A stretch of 36,355 nt of DNA from Cesiribacter andamanensis AMV16 (GTDB lineage Bacteria > Bacteroidota > Bacteroidia > Cytophagales > Cyclobacteriaceae). The stretch covers positions 1 through 36,355 of the forward strand of contig NZ_AODQ01000035.1 of the NCBI RefSeq assembly GCF_000348925.1, given 5' to 3'. The notes below the pieces were generated by a model that worked only from the letters and a program-made list of their open reading frames with translations, was not told the origin of the DNA and searched no databases. Shown here piece after piece: positions 7,986 to 16,278 of the stretch. The position numbers and the translations under genes are program-made. Numbering within the stretch: position 1 is the first letter of the stretch; every line of letters starts with the position of its first letter.

Positions 7986-9074
7986 ATGAATTCCAGATTG
8001 GTGCGACAAATGGTGGTTAAACTGATGGCAACGGCCTGTATCCTGCTGATGGGATCGGTGCTGGCTGCTGCCCAACAGCTGTACCCCATGCGTAAGTTTG
8101 ACCGCTGGGGGTATATCGATGGGTCGGGCAAGTGGGTAATTCCCCCCAAATACCAGATGGCGCTTGATTTTCATGACGGTCTGGCCATGGTAAAGGATAC
8201 CTACCAGGGGGGTGAGGTCTGGGACTTCATCAACGAAAAGGGACAGAAGGTGATCCAGTCCGAATACTTCGGCTTTGGTACCTTTCTGAAACTCTTCGAC
8301 TATAAGGTGACCATTCTTCCGCATCAGCATTTTTCAGAAGGTCTTATTCCGGCTTCTATCCAGATCCTGGACCCCAACTACCGGGGCGAGCCCGTAAGCG
8401 GCTACCTGAACAAGGAGGGCCAGCTGGAGATCTACGGCTATTACGATAAGGTAGGCAATTTTCAGGACGGCATGGCCCGGGTGGAAAAAGGAGGGAAGGC
8501 CGGCTTTATCAACCGCAATGGCGACTGGGCCATTGCCCCTATCTTTGGCGCTGCCGGGTCTTTTTCAAACGGACTGGCCCCTGCGCAGGATTATGCCAGC
8601 GGCAAGTGGGGCTTTATCGACAAAAAAGGAAAGTTTGTGATTGCGCCCCAGTTCAGCAAGGCCCGGGATTTTACCAACGGCCTGGCCGCTGTCTGGAAAG
8701 ACTTTAAGTGGGGCTACATTATGCCCGATGGCTCCTTTGCAATACCACTGCAGTACCGCGCCGCCGATTCGTTTTCCGATGGCTTTGCCTTTGTCACCAC
8801 TGATAAGGATGCTTACTTTATTGACCGGCACGGAAACCGCGCCTTTGATACCGGCCTCTACGAAAAGATGTGCCAAAGCCGCGCTTTTGTGAATGGCGCT
8901 GCCCTGATGTCGATTTCGCCGGCCAACAGGGGCTGTAATCCCTACCGGCTGGTTGAAGATATTGTACTGGTGGAGGATACCAACCTGCTGGTGTATGTGA
9001 ATGCCCAGGGCGAGATCTTTTACCGCCAGGATATGGAGGAGTATTACTCCATCAATAAAATACGCCGCCCTTAA
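7986..9074 (+). CDS. Secreted WG-repeat protein
   Basis: The 362-residue protein has a signal peptide (hydrophobic stretch ending VLAAAQ) and then at least six WG repeats. Examples are RWGYIDGSGKWVIPPKY, KAGFINRNGDWAIAPIF, KWGFIDKKGKFVIAPQF and KWGYIMPDGSFAIPLQY, each followed by a DGLA- or NGLA-type turn. WG (KWG) repeats likely form a beta-propeller or solenoid used for binding; no enzyme activity is known for them. I chose ATG 7986. ATG 8010 would also leave a good signal peptide. The gap upstream (7690-7985) contains no gene and should hold its promoter, but I found no convincing TAnnTTTG match. Confidence 0.85.
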   Translation: MNSRLVRQMVVKLMATACILLMGSVLAAAQQLYPMRKFDRWGYIDGSGKWVIPPKYQMALDFHDGLAMVKDTYQGGEVWDFINEKGQKVIQSEYFGFGTFLKLFDYKVTILPHQHFSEGLIPASIQILDPNYRGEPVSGYLNKEGQLEIYGYYDKVGNFQDGMARVEKGGKAGFINRNGDWAIAPIFGAAGSFSNGLAPAQDYASGKWGFIDKKGKFVIAPQFSKARDFTNGLAAVWKDFKWGYIMPDGSFAIPLQYRAADSFSDGFAFVTTDKDAYFIDRHGNRAFDTGLYEKMCQSRAFVNGAALMSISPANRGCNPYRLVEDIVLVEDTNLLVYVNAQGEIFYRQDMEEYYSINKIRRP

Positions 9075-9090
9075 TTCAAAGGGCGGCGTA
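9061..9090. terminator. Bidirectional terminator between WG-repeat and DUF2007-like genes
   Basis: A 12-bp perfect stem pairs TACGCCGCCCTT (9061-9072) with 9079-9090 around a 6-base loop. The left arm overlaps the WG gene stop codon. On the minus strand the stem is followed directly by TTTTATT, so it best serves the DUF2007-like gene. The plus-strand T-tract is weaker. Confidence 0.75.
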
Positions 9091-9102
9091 CTGCATTTCG
9101 AT

Positions 9103-9429
9103 TTACTCTAAGGGAGGATTTTGGGGCCGAACAGGGGTAGGGGTCTCCTTATTGCCGATGGGCTGAGGCGGTATGTGGGCTGCCGGCCGGTCGGTATTTC
9201 CCTGCAGGTACACATTGCGCATCAGGTCCCGCGCCTGTGGCTCATCCTGCCGGCTTACAAACACCTCGGCGGCAAAATCGGGGGCGGCGGTTACCCAGCC
9301 GGCATCCAGGTTTTCCTGCATGTGGTTGCGTACCAGCGAGCCTATGTTGTTTTGCGCCAGAAAATCATGAATGGCATCGGCCTCAACGGCCGGTCCCTGA
9401 AAAATCGAGATCGTGTTTTTATCTTCCAT
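9103..9429 (-). CDS. DUF2007-like small protein (putative signal-transducing domain)
   Basis: The 108-residue protein has the DUF2007 pattern. It opens with ISIFQGPAVEADAIHDFLAQNNIGSLVRNH (an alpha-beta start with an acidic residue after the first strand), then VTAAPDFAAEVFVSRQDEPQARDLM, the second strand-helix pair. A proline-rich tail (PPQPIGNKETPTPVRPQ) follows and looks disordered. Small DUF2007 proteins are described as GlnB-like folds, but their role is not established. No signal peptide or membrane segment is seen, so it should be cytosolic. It converges on the WG-repeat gene. Confidence 0.7.
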   Translation of the reverse strand: MEDKNTISIFQGPAVEADAIHDFLAQNNIGSLVRNHMQENLDAGWVTAAPDFAAEVFVSRQDEPQARDLMRNVYLQGNTDRPAAHIPPQPIGNKETPTPVRPQNPPLE

Positions 9430-9602
9430 GGTAAATGTCGGTTTAAAAATTCAGCTCCTGAAGTACTGTATAAACGGCGAAGCAGGGCAGGGGTTTTTTA
9501 CAAAAACTCATTCTTTCAACAATTCACCCACCGGCTACCCCCTGCGCTGGTACAGTTCTAGGGCGTGGGTCAGGGTGCTGCTGCTAAAAGCTGTAGGTTT
9601 AC

Positions 9603-10580
9603 TTATTTGAACACATAGCGCAGCGAGAGGTTTCCTTCATAGTAGGTTGCTCCTTGTCCTCCCAGTATTCCTTTTCTACCACCAGCACCATCGCCAAAAT
9701 AGCCGGAGTCGTTTGTCAGCATCAGGCGCAGGCGTTCGCTCTGAAATCCCAAATGAATGCCAGCATTGTTTACCCCCCAGATAAACTGCTTGTAGCGAAA
9801 GTTCAAATTGAAGGCTTCTACATATTGATCAAGTTTATTCTTGGCGTAGACACCTACTCCATACTTATGGTAGGGAGAGGTTATCAACAGTACAAGCTGT
9901 GGAGTGACTGAAAAATTAGCATCCGAGCTTTTTTGAAAGGTATAGCCTGCCTGCAAATAGGAAGTGAAGTGCTTTTGAGGTTTACGACCGTCCGGTGCCT
10001 GGTATCCATCTATACCATTGAACGAGTACCCAATGTAGTACTTTGGAGTATTCCATAGGATGCCCAATCTGCTGCCAAAGCCCTCTAGTTGATAATCCAA
10101 CCAATTCTGTTTATTTGATCCTTTTAAATAGTTCAGTGTAATAAAAGGGGAAAGGGTATATTTTCCTTTTATAGAAAATTTTGGGGCTATATCAAGGGCA
10201 TAATACTGGTCTCTGAGGTCTAATACCGAAGGATAATACCCTTCTTGATTATCTGAAAGCTGCTCAATCCGACCAGCCCTCCTGTGGGCAGAAAAACCTA
10301 TTCCTGTTCGCAAGGCTGGTATAAACTGGTCGTAAGAGAGTGCAAAGGCATAAAAATTAATGCGCTCTCTACTAGGAAAATGGCGCCAGACATAGCCCGT
10401 ATACAAATTTAGTCTTGGGCTACCAGTCTCGCCCGCAAAAGCCCCGGTGTACTGGGTGGGCATGGAACCCAGGGGTTCGTGTAGTCTTACACCACGGCTA
10501 AGGTCTCTTTGTCCATAGCAGGATAAAGACAATAACATACCACACCAGAAAATTCCGGCTTTTAAATAGGAGTGAAGCAT
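9603..10580 (-). CDS. PorP/SprF-like outer-membrane protein (type IX secretion-associated family)
   Basis: The 325-residue product has a signal peptide (cleavage after SCYGQ or nearby). The rest is made of short amphipathic strands with alternating aromatic residues, ending in LRYVFK, typical of an outer-membrane beta-barrel. MPTQYTGAFAGETGSPRLNL and the following FALSYDQFIPALRTGIGF match the opening pattern of PorP/SprF proteins, which anchor type IX secretion and gliding machinery in Bacteroidota. No other T9SS genes are in the window, so this is probably a paralogue. It begins 12 bases after the anti-sigma gene and so probably belongs to the sigma/anti-sigma operon. By eye its DNA is richer in A and T than its neighbours. 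Confidence 0.65.
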   Translation of the reverse strand: MLHSYLKAGIFWCGMLLSLSCYGQRDLSRGVRLHEPLGSMPTQYTGAFAGETGSPRLNLYTGYVWRHFPSRERINFYAFALSYDQFIPALRTGIGFSAHRRAGRIEQLSDNQEGYYPSVLDLRDQYYALDIAPKFSIKGKYTLSPFITLNYLKGSNKQNWLDYQLEGFGSRLGILWNTPKYYIGYSFNGIDGYQAPDGRKPQKHFTSYLQAGYTFQKSSDANFSVTPQLVLLITSPYHKYGVGVYAKNKLDQYVEAFNLNFRYKQFIWGVNNAGIHLGFQSERLRLMLTNDSGYFGDGAGGRKGILGGQGATYYEGNLSLRYVFK

Positions 10581-10592
10581 GGAAGGAAAGGG

Positions 10593-11357
10593 TTAAAAGT
10601 TCTTTGTATCCAGAGGAACCACGTAGGGGCGGTTACCCTTCATAAATTCGTTAGCCTGTTTTTGGCGCAGCGCTTTTTCTTTCATGTGCCGGATCTGGCG
10701 GGCCTGCTGCCGGCTGATCTGCTTTGGAGCTATCTGCCGGGGCTGTGCCTTTGCGGGCAGGGGATACAGGGGTGGCAGCACTCGTTGGACCTGCACTTCT
10801 GCTGGCGCCTGCTTATCCAGTACGGGCAGTTGCTCTGCCAGGGGCACTACGGGAGACTGTAGGAGCGGGGATGCCGCCTGTAAAGGCTGTCTGCTACCAA
10901 TGCTGCTCGCAGCGGCCTGCTCTATCGGGCTGGCCGCATCGCTTAAAGGGGGTGCTGCTTCCTGCAGTTTCTGGGGGGGCTGGTGCAGGCTGTCTTTTGC
11001 CAGGTCTTGGGCCTGTTGCTCCGCATGGGCAGGCGGTAGCTGCAGGGGGTAGTGGGCGGCCGGCATTAGGCTTAGCAGCAGCAGGAGCACCACTGACCAG
11101 GCTAGTCCGGAATACGAAAGGCCTGGGGACGCCTGCGGAATCTTCAGCAGTGCTGCCTCCAGCTGGCCGGTGGGATAATAGGGCTCCGCCACCACACTTG
11201 CCTGCCAGCTGCTGAGGGCTGCCTGTAGGGCCGGATCGGCGGCCAGCGCCTGCTCAAGCATAGCGGCTTTTTCTTCGGGCAAGTTGCCTTCCAGGTAGTC
11301 GAAGAGGAGCAGGTCCCTGCTTTCTTCATCCCATATGAACGATGATGCCGTGCTCAT
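10593..11357 (-). CDS. Probable membrane anti-sigma factor
   Basis: The 254-residue protein opens with a cytosolic domain (FDYLEGNLPEEKAAMLEQAL) like the N-terminus of anti-sigma factors, but lacks the zinc-binding His-x3-Cys-x2-Cys. A single membrane segment lies at about residues 83-100 (LAWSVVLLLLLSLMPA). The rest is a long Pro/Ala/Gln-rich periplasmic part, ending in a basic stretch (RQQARQIRHMKEKALRQK). Its ATG overlaps the stop of the sigma-factor gene by four bases, which strongly suggests a sigma/anti-sigma pair. No enzyme domain is recognisable. Function is inferred mostly from position. Confidence 0.65.
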   Translation of the reverse strand: MSTASSFIWDEESRDLLLFDYLEGNLPEEKAAMLEQALAADPALQAALSSWQASVVAEPYYPTGQLEAALLKIPQASPGLSYSGLAWSVVLLLLLSLMPAAHYPLQLPPAHAEQQAQDLAKDSLHQPPQKLQEAAPPLSDAASPIEQAAASSIGSRQPLQAASPLLQSPVVPLAEQLPVLDKQAPAEVQVQRVLPPLYPLPAKAQPRQIAPKQISRQQARQIRHMKEKALRQKQANEFMKGNRPYVVPLDTKNF

Positions 11358-11839
11358 GCCTTTTCCAGCTTGTTAATGGTTTCCTTTACCCGTTGCCTGG
11401 CCCTGAACAGGTAGACTTTTACCTGCGATTCGCCCAGGGCCAATATCTCGCCGATCTCCCGGTACTCATAGCCTTCCAGGTCTCGCAGCAGCAAAATGGA
11501 TTTCTGAAGGGGAGGTAAGTCGTTCAGGATCTTTTCCAGGAGTTCCCGCGTATCCCAGCCATGCTGCTGGTATACCGGCTGCAGGGGGGTACTGTCCTGA
11601 AGGGGTACGCTCCTGGCATTGGTCTTCAGGTGGGTACACAGGGCATGGTAGGCCACCGAAAAAAGCCAGGCTTTCACCTTTTGCGGATTTACCGATTCCC
11701 GGTGCTGCCACAGTTTTAGGTAGCAGTCCTGCACCAGGTCATTAACCGCATCTTCGTCGCGCAGAGCTTTGTACAGGAAGCGGAATATATTTTTGGTATA
11801 TTCCTGAACTGCCGCATTATATTCCTGAACCGAGATCAT
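11354..11839 (-). CDS. ECF-type RNA polymerase sigma factor
   Basis: The 161-residue protein has sigma region 2 (FLYKALRDEDAVNDLVQDCY, with the following KLWQH) and region 4 (LPPLQKSILLLRDLEGYEYR and EIGEILALGESQVKVYLFRA, a helix-turn-helix). There are no regions 1.1 or 3, as is normal for extracytoplasmic function sigma factors. It is followed directly by a putative membrane anti-sigma and a PorP/SprF-like gene, so the unit may respond to an envelope signal. In Porphyromonas an ECF sigma controls T9SS genes; a similar role here is only a guess. Confidence 0.9.
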   Translation of the reverse strand: MISVQEYNAAVQEYTKNIFRFLYKALRDEDAVNDLVQDCYLKLWQHRESVNPQKVKAWLFSVAYHALCTHLKTNARSVPLQDSTPLQPVYQQHGWDTRELLEKILNDLPPLQKSILLLRDLEGYEYREIGEILALGESQVKVYLFRARQRVKETINKLEKA

Positions 11840-11984
11840 TCACTCCAAAGATAGCTGTGCCCGTTTTGCCGTAGGACAGTTTAAGCAGGCAAAAGTTACA
11901 GGTGAACAAAAATATTTTTTGTTAGGGAGTATTTCTGCATTCCCTGTAAGGCAACGAAAGGGGTTTCTGGAGGGTGTACCCAGC

Positions 11985-12025
11985 AAAAAAAGGCCTGCTA
12001 ATCTTGTATAAAAGATCAGCAGGCC
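11985..12025 (-). terminator. Intrinsic terminator of the acyl-CoA synthetase gene
   Basis: On the minus strand a 14-bp stem with a single G-U or A-C position (11992-12005 with 12012-12025) is followed by seven T residues (plus-strand A at 11985-11991). It starts 25 bases after the stop codon and is a strong rho-independent terminator. Confidence 0.88.
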
Positions 12026-12050
12026 CTATGGTGATGATTACTGATGTTAC

Positions 12051-13859
12051 TTATGCCACCGGTGTTTTTTGCCGCTCGCTTTGGCCGGACGATTCCTCGG
12101 CATAGATGCTTTCTACTAGCGACTGGTACTGCTCCATAATGCGGCGGCGCTTGAGCTTAAGGGTAGGGGTAAGCTCGCCCCCTTCGATCGACCAGGGCTT
12201 GTCCAGTATGCGGAACTGTTTGATTCTTTCCCACTGCCCAAAATCCTCGTTGTATTTTTCGATATCGCGCTCGAATTTTTCCACCACCAGCGGATGACGG
12301 AGCATTTCGCTATCAGTGCTATAGGGGATTTCTTTATGCTCGCACCAGCTGCGCAGGGCATCCAGGTTAGGCACAATGAGCGCTGCCGGAAAGCGGTGGC
12401 CTTCGCCTACTACCATCACCTGCTCTACCAGGGGCGATTCCTTGATCTTATTTTCCAGCACCTGTGGGGCAATATACTTGCCGCCCGAGGTCTTGAACAT
12501 TTCTTTTTTGCGGTCGGTAATGCGCAGAAAGCGGCCCTCAGCCAGCTCACCCACATCGCCGGTATGGAACCAGCCATCGGCATCAATCACCTCGGCGGTA
12601 AGGTCGGGGCGGCCCCAGTAGCCTTTCATCAAATTAGGCCCCTTGGTGAGGATTTCGCCATCGGGGGCTATCTTCACCTGTATACCTTCCAGAAGCTCGC
12701 CTACGTAGCCAATACGTACCCTCTCCGGGTCCATGCGGGTGAAGCTGATACCCGGCGAGGTTTCGGTCAGGCCATAGGCCTCGCATACCGGTATACCCCC
12801 TGCCCAGAATACCCGGGCCAGGCGTGGCTGCAGAGCGGCCGCTCCGGATACAATCATCTGGATGTTGCCTCCAAGCGCTTCCCGCCATTTGCTGAAGATA
12901 AGCTTGTTGGCCAGCTTTAGCTGCGTATTGTACCACCAGCCCTGGTCCCTGGCCGGATCATGCTCATTGCCCAGCGCCAGTGCCCAGAAGAAGAGTTTGC
13001 GTTTTACACCCGTCAGCTCCATGCCCTTAGCCACAATCTTGGCATAGACTTTTTCCAGCAGGCGGGGCACAGTGGTGAAAAAGTGCGGTTTGATCTCCTT
13101 TAGATTTTCGCCAATGGTTTCCATGCTTTCGGCATAGTAGATGCTGGCGCCCACATTGAGGTAGGCATAAACGGCCGTGCGCTCAAAAATGTGGCAGATG
13201 GGCAGAAAGCTCAGCACCCGCATCTGAGAGCCTTCCATGGGGAAAAGATCGGCCACGGCCTGGGCATTGCTCAGAATGTTATGGTGAGTGAGCATTACCC
13301 CCTTGGGGTTGCCGGTGGTGCCCGAGGTATAGATGATGGTGAGCAGATCTTCGGCAGAAACATCGGTCTTGAGGGGGTCGAGCTGTTTGGGATCTTCCCC
13401 TTTGCCTTCGGTGAGCACACTTAGCCAGCGGGGCGCATCGGGCACCGAATCAAAGGTATAGACGGGAATAGGGCTGGGGAGCTCATTCGCAGCGCTGGTG
13501 GCTTTCTGGTAGAGATCGGCATCGGCCACAAACACCATTTTGGCGCCCGAATCTTTGAAGATAAAGGCAAACTCCCGTACCGAAATGGTTGGGTACATGG
13601 GCACACTAATGGCGCCCAGCTGTTGCAGGGCAAAATCTACAAAATTCCACTCGGGCCGGTTAGGGGAGATGATAGCGACCCGATCGCCTTTTTCGATCCC
13701 CTTTTTGCGCAGGCCAATGCTCATCTGGTTTACGATGTTGATCACCTCTTCGGTGCTGTAGCTGGTCCATTGGCCTCCCTGTTTATAGGCCAGGGCATCG
13801 GGTTTGGGGAACTTCTTTAGCTGCTGGGGCAGCAGGTCGAAAAGGCGGCTTGGCTTCAT
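12051..13859 (-). CDS. Long-chain fatty acid-CoA ligase (AMP-forming)
   Basis: The 602-residue protein belongs to the ANL adenylate-forming superfamily. It has the phosphate-binding loop YTSGTTGNPKG at 177-187, the YGLTETSPG motif, GWFHTGDVGEL, and DRKKEMFKTSGGKYIAP. A late Lys-rich LTPTLKLKRRRI is where the catalytic lysine of the C-terminal lid lies. Length and the split between the SGTTG and TGD motifs fit the FadD/FAA1 long-chain group, which activates fatty acids to acyl-CoA for degradation or lipid synthesis. I chose the ATG at 13859 because the upstream extension (MAKRLSNRPNL...) lies in AT-rich leader DNA and looks unconserved. It appears monocistronic. Confidence 0.92.
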   Translation of the reverse strand: MKPSRLFDLLPQQLKKFPKPDALAYKQGGQWTSYSTEEVINIVNQMSIGLRKKGIEKGDRVAIISPNRPEWNFVDFALQQLGAISVPMYPTISVREFAFIFKDSGAKMVFVADADLYQKATSAANELPSPIPVYTFDSVPDAPRWLSVLTEGKGEDPKQLDPLKTDVSAEDLLTIIYTSGTTGNPKGVMLTHHNILSNAQAVADLFPMEGSQMRVLSFLPICHIFERTAVYAYLNVGASIYYAESMETIGENLKEIKPHFFTTVPRLLEKVYAKIVAKGMELTGVKRKLFFWALALGNEHDPARDQGWWYNTQLKLANKLIFSKWREALGGNIQMIVSGAAALQPRLARVFWAGGIPVCEAYGLTETSPGISFTRMDPERVRIGYVGELLEGIQVKIAPDGEILTKGPNLMKGYWGRPDLTAEVIDADGWFHTGDVGELAEGRFLRITDRKKEMFKTSGGKYIAPQVLENKIKESPLVEQVMVVGEGHRFPAALIVPNLDALRSWCEHKEIPYSTDSEMLRHPLVVEKFERDIEKYNEDFGQWERIKQFRILDKPWSIEGGELTPTLKLKRRRIMEQYQSLVESIYAEESSGQSERQKTPVA

Positions 13860-14010
13860 AGGAGTAAAAATTATACTATTTTCAAAAAATATAGCATATA
13901 TATCCTGATTTTGCAAATTTGGCCGATTTGACAGGCGTTTGGCCACTAGCCCTTCTGCGCTGTGCTGCTTGGTATAGCCAGGTCGGACTTTGCTTTTTCG
14001 TCCACAGCTG

Positions 14011-14029
14011 TGTGCACAACGGTGGATAA
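14011..14029. other. Two near-consensus DnaA boxes in tandem
   Basis: Reverse complements of 14011-14019 and 14021-14029 read TTGTGCACA and TTATCCACC, each one mismatch from TTATNCACA, in the same orientation and 10 bases apart. A CACAGCTGTG palindrome (14003-14012) lies next to them. They sit between the TPR and acyl-CoA synthetase genes, about 2 kb from the main box cluster. Two near-matches can occur by chance. Confidence 0.3.
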
Positions 14030-14045
14030 CGTATTAGGAAGGCGC

Positions 14046-14078
14046 AAAAAAAGGGATCGCTTTTTCGGCTATCCCTTT
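14046..14078 (-). terminator. Intrinsic terminator of the TPR gene
   Basis: On the minus strand AAAGGGAT (14071-14078) pairs with 14050-14057, and the stem runs straight into seven T residues (plus-strand A at 14046-14052). It lies 24 bases past the stop codon. Confidence 0.8.
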
Positions 14079-14101
14079 CAACATGTGTGACTCGCTGCAC
14101 G

Positions 14102-15934
14102 TTAATTTGCGAAATCGCCGCGCAGGCTGCGGAAGCGCTTGCGGGCCTCAGCTACATAGACACTGCCAGGAAATCGCTTCATGAATTCGCCGTACTGCTC
14201 CATGGCGGTTTCCCTTTCTTTCAGGTATTCTTCCACAATCCTGGCCCGCAGAAACCAGGCATCATCGGCCAGGATATCATGCGACCAGTTGTCCACCACC
14301 TTGGTAAGTTTATCCACCGCTTCCGGAAAACGGCCCAGTTCTATCAGGATCTGCGCCTGCTTGTAGAGAATCTCGTCGGTAAGGCTATGGCCGGCAAAGT
14401 CGGTAAGCATGGCATTTAGCGCCCTGAGGGCTTCATCTTTTTTATTTTGGAACAAGAGCAGCTCGGTGGCGGCATAGCGCTGCATGGGCAGGTCGGTAGA
14501 GTCCATAAAGCTGTTGTTCTTGATCAGCTGGCTTAGCGACATGGCATCGTTGGCAATCTCCCGGCTGGTGGCCTCTTTCAGCACATCCAGATGCCCCTGG
14601 GCCAGGGCAAATTCTCCTTTGAAGTAGGAGAGGCGGGCGTTGCGCAGCTTGGCTTCATAGCCAAGCGGATCGTCTTTGAAAGCCTTCTCTACCTGCGAGT
14701 ACAGCAGGGTTGCCTCCCAGGGCTCGCCCATCAGCAGGTAGATATCGCCCTGCGTCATCTTGCTCTGGCCCCGCAGGCGGGCAGGAGCGCGGGGATTCTG
14801 GATCAGCTCGGTAAGGATTTCGGTGGCGCGGTCCTTTTCATCCAGGTAAAAGGCATAGAGCATGGCCATGCTGTTTTGGGCATCCATAGCGGTAGGGGTA
14901 TTCTCGGCATCCTGTACCAGGCTTCTGTAGTCGGTTATCAGCTTGCGGATCTCGGCCGTATCGACCGGGTAGGTGCTTTTGACCAGATTTTCGCGGGACA
15001 GGATCAGGTAGCGGCGCCCCAGAAAACGATCGGGCGAGCTGGAAAAGCTTTGGTTGATGTATTCAAATATTTTGCTGGCGGCCTGATAGTCTTTATTCTC
15101 CAGGGCAATCTGGCCAATTTCCATGAGCTGCTCAGAACCGGTGCGGAAGCGGCGCTGCAGGGCCCGCGCCTGCACAAAGGCGCCGTAAAAGTTCTTTTGC
15201 TGCAGGTTGAGCCAGATGAGCAGATCGCCAAACTGCCGGTTATCGGGCTCCTGCTGCACTTTTTCCAGCAGAAGCGTTTCCAGGGCCTGTATGTCTTCTG
15301 GCTTGTTCAGCACATTTTGCAGCATGTTCTGAGCATGCTGCAGGCGGGTGGGGTTCTGGCGGATGTAGCGAAAGTATTCTTCGAACATCTGCGTCTGGTT
15401 GCCCAGCACATTATACAGCACGGCCATTTGCAGGGAGTAGGTCTCGTCGGGATCACGCTGCACCTCCCGGGCCCGCTCATAGGTACGCAGGGCTTTTTCA
15501 TACAGACGGGCGCCCATGAATTGCTGGGCCACAACATGCGTTTTGAAATTGTTGGCCGCGGCAGCCTCTATAATTTCTCCAAAGAGCTTCTCGGCCTTTT
15601 TGGTCTCCCCCTGCTGGCTGTACATCTGGGCCAGCTCTATCTGAAAACGCTCGGCATTGGCCCGGTTGCGGATCAGGCGCAGCAGGTAGCGTTCGGCCGT
15701 TTTGTAATCGTCCTGACTTAGTAACAGGCTCAGATAATTGGTGTGGATATGTGCAATGTTGGCCTCGTCTTTGGCCAGCTCTTCGTATAGCTGGCGCGCT
15801 TTTACCAGATCGCCCCGCTGATAATACTCATCGGCCAGGTTGATCTCCTGCTGCTGCTGAGCCAGGCCCAGCAGGGGCAGTATGAAAAGAAGAAACAGAC
15901 CGAAAAATTTTTGGATGCCGGCACTTATACACAT
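14102..15934 (-). CDS. Secreted tetratricopeptide-repeat protein
   Basis: The 610-residue protein has a signal peptide (FFGLFLLFILPLLGLAQ) and then many helical TPR-type pairs. Clear ones are ADEYYQRGDLVKARQLYEEL, AQMYSQQGETKKAEKLFGEI, ARLYEKALRTYERA, GDIYLLMGEPWEATLLYSQV and AQILIELGRFPEAVDKLTKV. Such proteins are scaffolds for other proteins in the periplasm. The only good start, ATG at 15932-15934, overlaps a perfect DnaA-box sequence (TTATACACA, 15925-15933). The gene flanks the candidate origin on its left and is transcribed away from it. Confidence 0.88.
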   Translation of the reverse strand: MCISAGIQKFFGLFLLFILPLLGLAQQQQEINLADEYYQRGDLVKARQLYEELAKDEANIAHIHTNYLSLLLSQDDYKTAERYLLRLIRNRANAERFQIELAQMYSQQGETKKAEKLFGEIIEAAAANNFKTHVVAQQFMGARLYEKALRTYERAREVQRDPDETYSLQMAVLYNVLGNQTQMFEEYFRYIRQNPTRLQHAQNMLQNVLNKPEDIQALETLLLEKVQQEPDNRQFGDLLIWLNLQQKNFYGAFVQARALQRRFRTGSEQLMEIGQIALENKDYQAASKIFEYINQSFSSSPDRFLGRRYLILSRENLVKSTYPVDTAEIRKLITDYRSLVQDAENTPTAMDAQNSMAMLYAFYLDEKDRATEILTELIQNPRAPARLRGQSKMTQGDIYLLMGEPWEATLLYSQVEKAFKDDPLGYEAKLRNARLSYFKGEFALAQGHLDVLKEATSREIANDAMSLSQLIKNNSFMDSTDLPMQRYAATELLLFQNKKDEALRALNAMLTDFAGHSLTDEILYKQAQILIELGRFPEAVDKLTKVVDNWSHDILADDAWFLRARIVEEYLKERETAMEQYGEFMKRFPGSVYVAEARKRFRSLRGDFAN

Positions 15935-16278
15935 ATCACCACATTCTAGTATTTATTAATAAATAAATATCTATCTATTTTATTGTTTCTATTAAGGTGT
16001 GAAAAGGTTAATAAGTCGCATATTTTCTCTACTTTGCCTTTCCACCCCTGTGGATATCTCAAGAAACAGTTTAGATAACAGGATATAAGTTTCTATTTAT
16101 TAGGTAGTTATCGTTATCCACTTGTAGTTCCACATTAAGCTTTTAAAGCTGTTGATAAATTCCTGCTATGTGGACACTGCTGAGGCTGTCTATGGATAAG
16201 TAAGCCGTAATCCACCGCAGGGGTAGTGCCCGGCCTTCTCCACATTACTTATCGACAGCGCTTCTCCACTTATACACA
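15925..16278. other. Candidate chromosomal replication origin (oriC): DnaA-box cluster with AT-rich stretch
   Basis: Two exact TTATACACA boxes (consensus TTATNCACA) lie at 15925-15933 and 16270-16278 in the same orientation. Between them are single-mismatch boxes at 16049-16057 (reverse ATATCCACA), 16114-16122 (TTATCCACT), 16150-16158 (reverse TTATCAACA), 16191-16199 (reverse TTATCCATA) and 16249-16257 (TTATCGACA). Bases 15945-16030 are very AT-rich (TTTATTAATAAATAAATAT) and could be the unwinding element. The gap holds no gene. mnmG (gidA), often near oriC in bacteria, is 2.6 kb away, and parS-like sites lie 4.5 kb away. dnaA itself is not in the window. Motif evidence only. Confidence 0.6.

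Noticed and set aside
13883-13917. Possible promoter of the acyl-CoA synthetase gene (TTTG, 20 bases, TATATTTT on the minus strand)
   Set aside because: The -7 box is not a good TAnnTTTG match in such AT-rich DNA, so I did not list it as a feature.
14591-15721. 376-residue plus-strand open frame
   Set aside because: It is antisense to the TPR gene, with composition expected of a shadow frame.
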